In this document: positions 43,640-53,230 of the stretch, in pieces
How the letters are laid out: the number at the start of each line of letters is the position of its first letter
Numbering within the stretch: position 1 is the first letter of the stretch
Assembly: GCA_020845495.1 (NCBI GenBank)
Contig: JADLFM010000008.1
Location: forward strand, 1-64,000
DNA length: 64,000 nucleotides
DNA from: Chloroflexota bacterium
GTDB taxonomy: Bacteria > Chloroflexota > UBA6077 > JACCZL01
Reading direction: 5' to 3'
Notes under the pieces: model-generated
What the model was told of the DNA's origin: nothing
Seen by the model: only the letters and a program-made list of their open reading frames with translations
The model's database searches: none
Position numbers and translations under genes: made by a program

Positions 43640-44554
43640 TCAGTACTCGTGGTCCGTGCGGAGCAGGCCCGCCTGCACCAGGGTAATCGCGATCAGGAGC
43701 AGGATGATGAGGATAGCTGTCGCCGACGCGTCGCCCATCCGCTGGTACTTGAAGGCCTGTTCGTACATCAGGTAGACGAGGTTGACCGTGGAGTCTTGCG
43801 GCCCGCCCTCGGTCATCAGCGCGATCGGAATGAAGATCCGGCTGCCGGCGATCGTCGCCATAAAGGTGGCCAACAGCAGCATCCGCTTCAGGAGCGGGAT
43901 CGTAATGTGCCAGAGCCGCGCCCAGGCGCTGGCCCCGTCGATGGCGGCGGCTTCGTGGTACTCACTGGGGATCGTCTGGAGGCCGGCCAGCAGAATCAGC
44001 AGCGTGAACCCGATATCCTTCCAGACGATCATCGCCAGGATCGCCGGCAGTGCCTGAGTCGTGCTGATCAGGAACGGTTGTGCCGGCAGCCCGACTTGCC
44101 CGAGCAGCACGTTGAACAGGCCGTTGTCAGGGTTGTAGAGGATGTTCCAGATCAGCGCGATGACGGCTTCCGAGGCGACGAGTGCCGCGAAGACTGCTCC
44201 ACGCACGATCTTTGTGCCCGGCAGCGACCGATTCAGCAGGAGCGCGAGCGCCAGACCAAGCGGAATCTGGACGACCAGTTTTCCGCCGATGTAGATGAGG
44301 GTGTTGATGGTGGCGTGTATGAAACGCTCGTTGGTGGCGAGCAGCAGGTAGTTGTCCAGCCCCACGAATTGCGCCGCGCTCGGGTTCAAGGGGCTAAAAC
44401 GCAGCAGGCTGTTGCGTACCGCCACCCCCAGTGGCAGCCACTGGAAGATGGCCAGCCCGGCGAAGGTCGGCAGCAGGAACAGGACCGCCACGAGCAGGAC
44501 ATCGGTCCTGACTCGTGGCCCCAGACGCCGCGTGCGTGGAACGGCAGTCTGCAC
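43640..44554 (-). CDS. ABC sugar transporter permease (MalF type)
   Basis: This 304-aa permease has six hydrophobic segments and the EAA loop EAAAIDGASAWARLWHITIP. Start GTG 44554 follows GGAGAGG; the longer frame to 44647 overlaps the binding-protein gene and is rejected. It lies 16 nt after the binding-protein stop and 16 nt before the MalG-type gene, so the three are one transcription unit. Confidence 0.92.
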   Translation of the reverse strand: MQTAVPRTRRLGPRVRTDVLLVAVLFLLPTFAGLAIFQWLPLGVAVRNSLLRFSPLNPSAAQFVGLDNYLLLATNERFIHATINTLIYIGGKLVVQIPLGLALALLLNRSLPGTKIVRGAVFAALVASEAVIALIWNILYNPDNGLFNVLLGQVGLPAQPFLISTTQALPAILAMIVWKDIGFTLLILLAGLQTIPSEYHEAAAIDGASAWARLWHITIPLLKRMLLLATFMATIAGSRIFIPIALMTEGGPQDSTVNLVYLMYEQAFKYQRMGDASATAILIILLLIAITLVQAGLLRTDHEY

Positions 44555-44570
44555 GATCGATCCTCTCCAG

Positions 44571-46070
44571 CTACCGCTTGTACGGTGCGAGCAGGCCGTC
44601 GATCTCCTTCGCAACCTTGTGCAGCCGGTCCTCCACCGGCGCGCCAAGCGCGATGTCCTTGACGGCCGTGTTCATCGCGCTGAAGTACTCGAGGTAGCCG
44701 GGCGTGACAGGCGGTGAGTAGCCCGCCTTCGTCAGCGCGACCGCCAGGCTGCGTGGATACTCGTTGTAGCCGGGGATCTTGTCGAACAGCGACTGTCGGG
44801 CCGGCATCGAGCCCCAGGTCGTCGCCCAGCCGATCCGGTTCTTGTCATTGTGAAGGAAACCGAGGTAGGCGACCGCTTCGGCAGGGTACTTCGTTTTGGC
44901 ATACACGATCGGCGCATCGCCGCTGGTGTGGTTGAAAACGATTGTGCCGCGCGGGATGGCGGCGGCGCCCCATTTGAACGACGGCGCGCTGTTCGCGAAG
45001 CGATTTGCCAGAGTGATCGAGGAGAAGCGCGTGGCGGCCTTGCCGTCCTCGTACGCCTTCGCGACCGCCACCGAGGGGGTGAGCTTCTTCTGGAAGAGGC
45101 TCTGGTACAGCGTCATCCCCTTGACCGCTTCGGGGGTGTCGACGTATCCAGAGGCCGTCGTGCCGTCTGGGCTGATCCCGATGAACGTCTTGTAGGCGGT
45201 CGAGTCCTTGGGGGCGTTTGGATCGCCCATCGAGCGGATGTAGTCGCCTTCGTACCAGTAACTCGACCCTGGGCCGCCGTTGCCGTACTCGGACGAGCCG
45301 AGCGCGAAGACGCCGTCGCCCGCAGGGTTGAGCGCCGTCGTGAGCTTCTGCCAGGCATCGACAGCCTGATCCCAGGACCATCCCTTCGTCAGGTCGTCCG
45401 TTTCCGGGGGTGTCTGCACCCCCGCCTTCTGGAAGAGGTCACGGTTGAAGTAGAGCAGGGTGTGACCCTGCTCCCAGGGCATCCCGTAGAGCTTGCCGTC
45501 GACGCTCTGCTGCGCCCGCATCGAGGCCGGGATGTCGTTGACAAAGGCGTCGGTCAGGTACTCGCTCAGGTTCAGCACGATGTGGTTGAAGACGTACGCC
45601 TGAACGAAGTCGCCCTTGCCCATCATGATGTCTGGGGCGTCGCCGGCGGCCACATACGTCTGGAGCTTCTGGTTCAGGTCGCCGTACGGTACGACCTCTT
45701 CCTCGATGGCAACGTTGGGGTACGCCTTCGACCACTCAGCGTTCCAGCCCTTGATGAGCTCCTCGGCAGCCGGATTGAACGACTGCCGCATCGTCCGCAG
45801 CTTGATCGCTGTGCCGGTGGGCGCCGGGCCACGGTAGCCGCCCAGGTCGAGCTTGTACTGCGCCGAGCCGGCCGAACTCGGCGCCATTGTGGGCGCGGGG
45901 GCGCCGCTCACGCCGGACGGGGCAGCGGTCGAGGCTGGGGCGGCCGGCTGCTGGGTGGGGGCACTGGATGAGCCTGAGGGCTGGGCTGGCGCCGACGGCG
46001 CGCAGGCGCTGAGCATCAGGATCGCGGCGGATCCGAGCGACCGAGTGAGGAAGTGACGTCGTGTGAGCAT
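44571..46070 (-). CDS. Extracellular sugar-binding lipoprotein (paralogue 1)
   Basis: This 499-aa family 1 solute-binding protein has a Tat-like/lipoprotein leader (LTRRHFLTRSLG, then a lipobox ending LSAC), an Ala/Pro/Ser/Thr linker of about 50 residues and the binding domain (about 80-499). The ATG at 46070 follows GGAGGG by 7 nt; upstream frame is rejected. It is a tandem paralogue of the next gene, with near-identical blocks in the linker and around residues 225-275. It delivers substrate to the two permeases immediately downstream. Confidence 0.93.
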   Translation of the reverse strand: MLTRRHFLTRSLGSAAILMLSACAPSAPAQPSGSSSAPTQQPAAPASTAAPSGVSGAPAPTMAPSSAGSAQYKLDLGGYRGPAPTGTAIKLRTMRQSFNPAAEELIKGWNAEWSKAYPNVAIEEEVVPYGDLNQKLQTYVAAGDAPDIMMGKGDFVQAYVFNHIVLNLSEYLTDAFVNDIPASMRAQQSVDGKLYGMPWEQGHTLLYFNRDLFQKAGVQTPPETDDLTKGWSWDQAVDAWQKLTTALNPAGDGVFALGSSEYGNGGPGSSYWYEGDYIRSMGDPNAPKDSTAYKTFIGISPDGTTASGYVDTPEAVKGMTLYQSLFQKKLTPSVAVAKAYEDGKAATRFSSITLANRFANSAPSFKWGAAAIPRGTIVFNHTSGDAPIVYAKTKYPAEAVAYLGFLHNDKNRIGWATTWGSMPARQSLFDKIPGYNEYPRSLAVALTKAGYSPPVTPGYLEYFSAMNTAVKDIALGAPVEDRLHKVAKEIDGLLAPYKR

Positions 46071-46104
46071 GTGGTGACCCTCCAGCCAGCCTCGCGGGCG
46101 GTGC

Positions 46105-47607
46105 CTACTTCTTGTAGGGCGCGAGGAGGCCGTCGATCTCTTTGGCAACCTTCTTGAGTCGATCCTCAACGGCCGCGCCGAGCGCGATGTCCTTGACGGC
46201 CGTGTTCATCGCGCTGAAGTATTCGAGGTAGCCGGGCGTGATGGGTGGCGCGAACCCGCCCTGCGCCGAGGCGACCGCGAGGCTATACGGAAATTCCTTC
46301 AATGCCGAGACCTTGTCGATGATCGAGCGGCGAGCCGGCAGCGAGCCACGAGCGTTGAACCAGGCCACCGCGTTGGCGTCGTTGTGGAGCAGGCCGAGGA
46401 AGGCGGCCGTCTCGGCCGGATACTTCGTCTTCACGGACACGAACGGTGCGTCGCCACTCGTGTGGCCGAAGGCCGTCGTCCCATGCGGGACCGGCGTCGC
46501 GCTCCACTCGAATGGCACACCAACCTGGCGGAGCCGGGCGATGTTCCCACCTCCACCAAAGCGCGTCGCGGCCTTCTGGTCTTCGAACTGGGTCTGCACG
46601 GCCGTCGAAGGCGACAGCTTCTGTTGAAAGATGCGCTGGTAGATCTGCATGCCTTTGACCGCCTCGGGAGTGTCGACGTAGCCAGAGGCCGTCGTGCCAT
46701 CGGGGCTGATCCCGATGAACGTCTTGTAGGCCGTCGAGTCCTTGGGGGCGTTCGGGTCGCCCATCGAACGGATGAAGACGCCCTCGATCCAGTAGCTCGA
46801 ACCCGGCCCGCCGTTGCCGTAGGCGGAGGAGGCCAGCGCGTAGACCTCTGGTTCGCCAGATGGGTTGAGCGCGCTGAACAGCCGCTTCCAGGCGTCCTCC
46901 ATCTGGTCCCAGGACCAGCCCTTCGCCAGTTCGGCGGTCTCCGTCGGTGTTGGGACGTTGGCTTTCCGGAACATCTCCTTGTTGAAGAAGAGCAGTGGCT
47001 CGTCCTGTTCGTACGGCATCGCGTAGAGCTTGCCGTCGACGACCTGCTGGGACTTCGCGGCGGGCATAAGGTCGTCCACGAAGTCGTCGCGGAAGTAGTC
47101 GCTCAGATTGAGGGCGATGGCGTTGAAGACGTAGGCTCGGACGAAATCGCCCTTGCCCATGATGACGTCCGGGGGATCGCCGGCGGCGACGTACGCCTGG
47201 AGCTTGGGATTCAAGTCACCGTACGGAACCACCTCTTCCTCAACGGTGACGTTGGGGTATGCCTCCGCCCACTCGGTGTACCGGTCCTTCCACCATTGAT
47301 CCTCGACCGGCCGGTAGACCTGCCGCATGACGCGGAGCTTGACCGCCGTGCCGGTGGGCGCCGGACCCCGGTAGCCGCCCAGGTCGAGCTTGTACTGCGC
47401 CGAGCCGGCCGAACTCGGCGCCGTTGTAGGCGCGGGGGCGCCGCTCACGCCGGACGGGGCAGCGGTCGAGGCTGGGGCGGCCGGCTGCTGGGTGGGGGCA
47501 CTGGATGAGCCTGAGGGCTGGGCTGGTGCCGACGGCGCGCAGGCGCTGAGCACCACGGAGCCAGCCAGTGCAAGACATCGGCAGACGAACTGGCGACGGG
47601 TCAACAT
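46105..47607 (-). CDS. Extracellular sugar-binding lipoprotein (paralogue 2)
   Basis: This 500-aa family 1 binding protein, second of a tandem pair, has leader LTRRQFVCRC with lipobox VVLSAC. The same linker as paralogue 1 is 41 residues identical in a row in protein. ATG 47607 follows AAGGAG by 8 nt. Its stop is 34 nt from the start of paralogue 1. The mature domains differ in many places, so the two may catch different substrates for one shared channel, or one may be a duplicate under conversion. Confidence 0.93.
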   Translation of the reverse strand: MLTRRQFVCRCLALAGSVVLSACAPSAPAQPSGSSSAPTQQPAAPASTAAPSGVSGAPAPTTAPSSAGSAQYKLDLGGYRGPAPTGTAVKLRVMRQVYRPVEDQWWKDRYTEWAEAYPNVTVEEEVVPYGDLNPKLQAYVAAGDPPDVIMGKGDFVRAYVFNAIALNLSDYFRDDFVDDLMPAAKSQQVVDGKLYAMPYEQDEPLLFFNKEMFRKANVPTPTETAELAKGWSWDQMEDAWKRLFSALNPSGEPEVYALASSAYGNGGPGSSYWIEGVFIRSMGDPNAPKDSTAYKTFIGISPDGTTASGYVDTPEAVKGMQIYQRIFQQKLSPSTAVQTQFEDQKAATRFGGGGNIARLRQVGVPFEWSATPVPHGTTAFGHTSGDAPFVSVKTKYPAETAAFLGLLHNDANAVAWFNARGSLPARRSIIDKVSALKEFPYSLAVASAQGGFAPPITPGYLEYFSAMNTAVKDIALGAAVEDRLKKVAKEIDGLLAPYKK

Positions 47608-47666
47608 CTGCTGATCTCCTTCCCGGTTGCGGGCCAACTGGCCGACGCCCCTCCGCTACCGCACCA

Positions 47667-48530
47667 TCACCGTGTCGGACGCCAGGATGAACCATCGTCG
47701 TCAGGGCTCGACGCTGGCGCCGTGATGCCAGATGGACTGGACGCGGCGCCGTTGTGGTGGGCTGCCTCCGGAACGGGGCGGCCTGGCTGTGCGTAGATGC
47801 TGGCGATGCTCGGGGGCAGCCCGATTGCCAGCCGGGGCTCGAGGGGCCGGTAGGTGCTCCGCTTGCTCGTCTGAGCGCCGCTCTCGACCAGCCCCCGCAG
47901 CATCGTGACGGCGGCGCGGACGCCATCCACGACCGGCACGCGTGTCGCGGCGCTCACAGCCTGCTCCAGCCCGGCCATGCCGGCGCAGCCCAGCAGGATC
48001 ACTTCCGCGCCATCGTGCTCGACGGCCGCACGAGCCTCGTCGACGAGCCGAGTGCGGACGACGTCGTCCGGCAGGTCCACGAGGTCGAGAACGGACAGGT
48101 CGGAGCTACGCACCGAGGCGCAGCGAGCCGCCAGCCCGAGCGCGCGCAGGCCCTCCTCGATGAGCGGGCACCAGCGCGGCGAGGTCGTGACGATGCTGAA
48201 GCGCTCGCCCAACGGTAGCGCATGCAGCACCGATGCCTCCATGATCCCGAGGACTGGCTGTCGCAGCGCCTCACGCAGCGCGCCGACGAGCGGATGATGG
48301 CCGTAACAGGCGACGGCGAAGCCGTCGTACCCCTCGGCGAGCGGCAGGACCGCGTCCAGCGCCCAGTACCCGCTGACGATCTCATCCAGCCGGCCTTCGA
48401 CCGACACCGGGCCGCGCGTCGGACTGATCGCCTCGACTCGCACCTCGGGGCCAACGGCGGCCCGAGCGGCGGCCAGGATCGTCGCCGTCATCCCGGCATT
48501 GGTGTTGGGGTTGATCACCAGCAGACGCAT
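47667..48530 (-). CDS. Aspartate/glutamate-hydantoin racemase family protein
   Basis: This 287-aa member of the Asp/Glu/hydantoin racemase superfamily carries the two active-site Cys in VACYGHH and LLGCAGM. The first strand LLVINPNTNAGMT is typical of hydantoin racemases. ATG 48530 is chosen (family start) over 48539 and 48587. The last about 55 residues extend past the family's usual end and are low-complexity. It is first in the minus-strand operon, so it may racemise the imported compound before hydrolysis. Confidence 0.85.
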   Translation of the reverse strand: MRLLVINPNTNAGMTATILAAARAAVGPEVRVEAISPTRGPVSVEGRLDEIVSGYWALDAVLPLAEGYDGFAVACYGHHPLVGALREALRQPVLGIMEASVLHALPLGERFSIVTTSPRWCPLIEEGLRALGLAARCASVRSSDLSVLDLVDLPDDVVRTRLVDEARAAVEHDGAEVILLGCAGMAGLEQAVSAATRVPVVDGVRAAVTMLRGLVESGAQTSKRSTYRPLEPRLAIGLPPSIASIYAQPGRPVPEAAHHNGAASSPSGITAPASSPDDDGSSWRPTR

Positions 48531-48971
48531 CGGGACCATCCGCACCGGCTCGGTGAGCACATGCGTATAACATACTACATGTAGCATGTAGATACTACTG
48601 GATCTTCACGCCGTCAAGTGCACGGCTTCCATGGAGCGCGAGCGGCGATGCTCGACGTGACGCCCGGAACGAGGCCGTGCCGCGAGCGCTCGACGTAACG
48701 ACCGGAGCGAGGCCGCGCAGCGGGCGCTCGGCGCGTCACCGGGGCGGGCCGGGACCGCACCTGGCCAGGAGCTAGAGGCCCCTGGCCAGTCTCGTATCGG
48801 CGCGGTCCCCCCTCCCCTGGCCAGTACCGACGTGTGTCGGGCGCCCGGGAGAGGGGAGCGCATCGGCCGTCGCCGGTAGGTGAACTGTAGGCGGGCGCTT
48901 CCTCGGAGCGGAACGATCCTGTCGGCCGTTGAGGCGAGTATGCTACACGGGTATCGGAGGGCCGGGGCACG
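48531..48971. other. Divergent regulatory region between racemase operon and GntR gene
   Basis: About 440 bp. The part next to the racemase start (48560-48600) is AT-rich and holds the operator-like palindrome 48575-48591. The rest, 48640-48740, is two and a half diverged copies of a unit of about 38 bp (GCTCGACGTGACG...). ORFs across it have repetitive composition and are not called. Confidence 0.5.
48565..48591 (-). promoter_or_regulatory. Candidate GntR operator and -10 of the racemase operon
   Basis: The perfect 7-bp inverted repeat CTACATG-TAG-CATGTAG (48575-48591) lies just upstream, in transcription terms, of TTATAC (48565-48570, minus strand), a possible -10. It is about 35 nt before the racemase start codon. 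The placement over a -35 region fits a repressor site. The divergent GntR regulator is the obvious candidate binder. Confidence 0.55.
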
Positions 48972-49901
48972 ATGACGAGCGCAGAACAGTCGGCTGCCGA
49001 ACCGTCGGCTGCTGAGGGGGCGGCCGCTGAGGGGGCGGCCGCTGAGGGGGCGGCGGTTGGGAACGACGGGCGGCCGGCGGTCGACGGTGGACGGTCCAGC
49101 ATGCGCGCAACCCGGGCGGTTGGCGGCAAGACGGGAGCCAGGGCAGGTGCGGCGCGACCGCGGGAAGCGCCGGCCCTGGTCCGGCTCCAACGCCAGCCGA
49201 GCCTCACCGAGCGGGTCTTTCGGCAACTGCGGGATGCGATCGTGAACGCCGAGTTTGCGCCGGGCGACGTCGTGACGATCGAGCACGTGGCCGCCATGCT
49301 TGGGGTAAGCCGGACGCCGGTCCGCGAGGCCATGCCGGCGCTCCAACAACTCGGGCTGATCGTTCAGGCGGACAACGGCAGCTTTCAGGTCGCTCCGCTC
49401 GACACGACCTACGTCTGGGAGGTGTACGCGGTCCGGAGCGCGCTCGAGAGCCTGGCGGCTGAGATCGTCGCGCCGACCCTAAGCGATGGCGATCTCGACG
49501 ATCTGCGTTCGTCAGCGTTGCCGCCCGAGCCGCGCCCGGATGGGGACTATTCGGAGATGTTCGGCCCGGATCTTGGCCTGCACGATTTCGTGCGCCGGAA
49601 ATGCCCGCTCGGCTTCCTCAACGCGCTCATCGACGTGGTCCAGGTCCACCGCTCGCGGCTGCTCGATCTGGAGCACAGTGCGAGCGGCAGCTATCGGCGC
49701 GCGTCCTACGAGGAGCACCGCGCCATCGTCGAAGCGCTCGAGCGCCGCGATGGCAAGTTGGCCCGCCAACGCATGCAGGCCCATCTCGACCGGGTCGGCA
49801 CCGAGGTCGCGGCGCTCGCCGAGCGGGGTGGGGAGGCTCTTCCCGACCACGTTCGGGAGGGCCGTCAGGGTGGCGAGCAGGCGCGTCGCGCCCAACGTTA
49901 G
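48972..49901 (+). CDS. GntR family transcriptional regulator (FCD type)
   Basis: This 309-aa regulator has a winged helix-turn-helix near residues 80-140 (SLTERVFRQLRDAIVNAEF then GVSRTPVREA) and a C-terminal all-helical FCD ligand domain (about 145-285). The first about 70 residues are Ala/Glu/Gly-rich low complexity, encoded partly by three 15-bp tandem units (49011-49055). The upstream ATG has GGAGGG at a long spacing; an internal start is possible. It is divergent to the racemase/ABC operon and probably represses it. Confidence 0.88.
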   Translation: MTSAEQSAAEPSAAEGAAAEGAAAEGAAVGNDGRPAVDGGRSSMRATRAVGGKTGARAGAARPREAPALVRLQRQPSLTERVFRQLRDAIVNAEFAPGDVVTIEHVAAMLGVSRTPVREAMPALQQLGLIVQADNGSFQVAPLDTTYVWEVYAVRSALESLAAEIVAPTLSDGDLDDLRSSALPPEPRPDGDYSEMFGPDLGLHDFVRRKCPLGFLNALIDVVQVHRSRLLDLEHSASGSYRRASYEEHRAIVEALERRDGKLARQRMQAHLDRVGTEVAALAERGGEALPDHVREGRQGGEQARRAQR

Positions 49902-50018
49902 CTCGCGCACGCGAGGATGGGCCTCGCTGACCATCTCGTCGATGCCGCCGCTGAGCCGCTAGCCCGCCCGCAGGAGGATGGCCCATCTCGAGATCGGCAG
50001 GTCGGCACGCGCGGGGTG

Positions 50019-50058
50019 CGCGGGTAGGCGTTGGCGACGCTGCCAGCGCCCACCCGCG
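50019..50058. terminator. Hairpin terminator between GntR and MetY genes
   Basis: An imperfect stem (CGCGGGT/ACCCGCG, GGCG/CGCC, TGGC/GCCA) of about 15 bp with a 6-nt loop lies between convergent genes. Confidence 0.6.
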
Positions 50059-50087
50059 CGTCAGGAGGCGACCCGTTTGGGATGGCC

Positions 50088-51641
<1,554 letters not shown>

Positions 51642-51899
51642 TCACGTCGGCGGCTCACCGGGTGCGTCCTCCATGACATAGGCCAGGGTGAACGATAGTC
51701 GATAGATGCCGTGGATCTGGCTCACCACCTCAGTCAACTCCCAGCCATCCATCCCGCGGCGATTCGCCACGATCGCGACGATTGTCAGGGCGCTCGCACG
51801 AGGGTCCGTGACTGGCACCTGACCCGTGCGCCCGAAACTATCCTTCCACCAGCGTCCGTGCGCGTTGACTTCGACCGCGAGCCGAGCCCCGACGTGCAT
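51642..51899 (-). CDS. Small protein of unknown function
   Basis: This 85-aa ORF has strong G/C in third codon positions and a plausible fold pattern (NAHGRWWKDSFG, then MDGWELTEVVSQ and a beta-strand SFTLAYVM), resembling the small DGWEL-type domain proteins (DUF4177-like). There is no good ribosome site and the true start is uncertain. It lies upstream of metY in the same direction. Confidence 0.45.
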   Translation of the reverse strand: MHVGARLAVEVNAHGRWWKDSFGRTGQVPVTDPRASALTIVAIVANRRGMDGWELTEVVSQIHGIYRLSFTLAYVMEDAPGEPPT

Positions 51900-52271
51900 C
51901 CACCCGTTCCGCCAATCTCTTCGGATTCTGTGGTCGCCAAGTGTCGCAGATCGGACGGTCCCGTGAGATCGTCGTCAGGAGATCGTCGCCACGAGGTGGC
52001 CGAGCTCGTCCAGGCCGCCGTTTCAGAGCAGCTTGCTCAGGTGCGCCCTCGCTCAGGTGCGCCCTCGCTCAGGTGCGCGATGGTGTTGGCGACGATGCCG
52101 TGATAAGGGCAGCACCCGGCGCGTAGCCGCCTCCAGCCAGCCTCAGCAGCCGGCTCGGGGCCGCTCGGTTGAGCAGGCATGAAGCACGAGCGAGCAGTAT
52201 CTACACCGTCTTCAAGACCCGACCCGCGCGGCCAATGGATAGAGCGGGCATGAAGCACGAGCGAGTGGTAC
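51900..52271. other. Non-coding region with two repeat families
   Basis: About 370 bp between the small ORF and the BON protein gene. It holds a 16-bp tandem repeat (52035-52078) and a 34-bp direct repeat pair (52171-52204 and 52242-52275). No gene is supported. Confidence 0.6.
52035..52078. repeat. 16-bp tandem repeat
   Basis: Units of GCTCAGGTGCGCCCTC occur two and a half times without changes. Confidence 0.85.
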
Positions 52272-52275
52272 CTAC
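52171..52275. repeat. 34-bp direct repeat pair
   Basis: Copy 1 (52171-52204) and copy 2 (52242-52275) share 30 of 34 bases, with core GGCATGAAGCACGAGCGAG. They are separated by 37 bp. Copy 2 runs over the stop codon of the BON protein gene. Confidence 0.85.
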
Positions 52276-53030
52276 ATCCTGCGAACCGTCAACTCCTCGC
52301 GCACGTAGCGAACGTAAGGCACCCGCGAGGCCACCGCCTCAGCGCTCTCGGCATCCTCTGGGCCGTCGACCTCGCCGCGCAGGGTGATGATGCCGTTGTG
52401 GACGTCTACATCCACATGCAGATCGGTGGTGGCGGCGTCGCGCTGAAGTTCCAGCCGGACCGCGTCAGCCAGCGCCTCGTCGCCGATGGTGCCGTCCGAC
52501 GACCGGCGTACCGTCTGGTCCTGGGTCGCGGTTTCACTGAACCCGCCAAGGATATGAGCTTCGCCCTGTGCATCGGCAGAGATGACCGGGTCGGTCGGTG
52601 GGACGTAGACCTCGTCGCCGTTGGCGACCGGGTCTTCCCAGCTACTACTCGGGCCGGGCGCCAGGTTGGCGTCTTCCAGGGTCTGCTGGTCCATCAAGCT
52701 CGGCTCGACGTTCGCATCAGCCGGGTCAGACGTGCCGGGCCCGGCATTCGTCGCGTCCAGCACGTGGGGCTCGGTCGTCAGATCCGTTCCGTCGTCGACG
52801 ATCTCGGCCGGCTCCTGGCGCGGTCGGTCGGGGCCACGATACCCCAGCCCTTCCGCTCGAAGCGTCTGCCGTTCGAGCGTGCCCGGCTGGGTGGCGTCTG
52901 GCTCGAACCCGAGCGTACTGTCGATGGCGTCCGCGCGACGGGCGTCAGCGGGATTTCCGAGCGCATCATCACGCTCGGCGTCGACCGGGGCAGGCCGGTC
53001 GGTGCGTGCGCTGCGGGGCGTCTCGTTCAT
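52272..53030 (-). CDS. BON domain protein
   Basis: This 252-aa protein has a C-terminal BON domain (about residues 180-252: DGTIGDEALADAVRLELQRD, then VDVHNGIITLRGEVDG), preceded by a long, acidic, low-complexity N-terminal region. BON domains bind phospholipid or polysaccharide and occur in stress proteins such as OsmY. No signal peptide is visible. ATG 53030 (GGGAG nearby) begins the plausible part; upstream frame to 53246 is Cys/Pro-rich noise. It is divergent to the sigma factor gene. Confidence 0.8.
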   Translation of the reverse strand: MNETPRSARTDRPAPVDAERDDALGNPADARRADAIDSTLGFEPDATQPGTLERQTLRAEGLGYRGPDRPRQEPAEIVDDGTDLTTEPHVLDATNAGPGTSDPADANVEPSLMDQQTLEDANLAPGPSSSWEDPVANGDEVYVPPTDPVISADAQGEAHILGGFSETATQDQTVRRSSDGTIGDEALADAVRLELQRDAATTDLHVDVDVHNGIITLRGEVDGPEDAESAEAVASRVPYVRYVREELTVRRM

Positions 53031-53187
53031 GGGCTCTGCTCCCTGGTGCTGTTCGGTGTGACGGGCGGCCGTGCGGTCAGGCGCCGACCCCGGCGCGGCG
53101 GCCCCGAAGCAGCAGCCCGGCCCCCCCGGCTGCACGTACCTGGCGAAGGATCCTGCTCCTGCTGCCGTCGAGCCGCTGCCGTGGCAC

Positions 53188-53213
53188 GGAACTTGAGCAG
53201 GTTCCAGTAGGTT
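53188..53213 (+). promoter_or_regulatory. Candidate ECF-sigma promoter of the sigma factor gene
   Basis: GGAAC (53188-53192), an 18-nt spacer and GTT (53211-53213) match the pattern used by SigR-type ECF sigmas in actinobacteria, 18 nt before the start codon. The spacer also has a direct GGTTCC repeat. It is a suggestive but weak match. Confidence 0.3.
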
Positions 53214-53230
53214 CCGTGGGGAGCACGACA

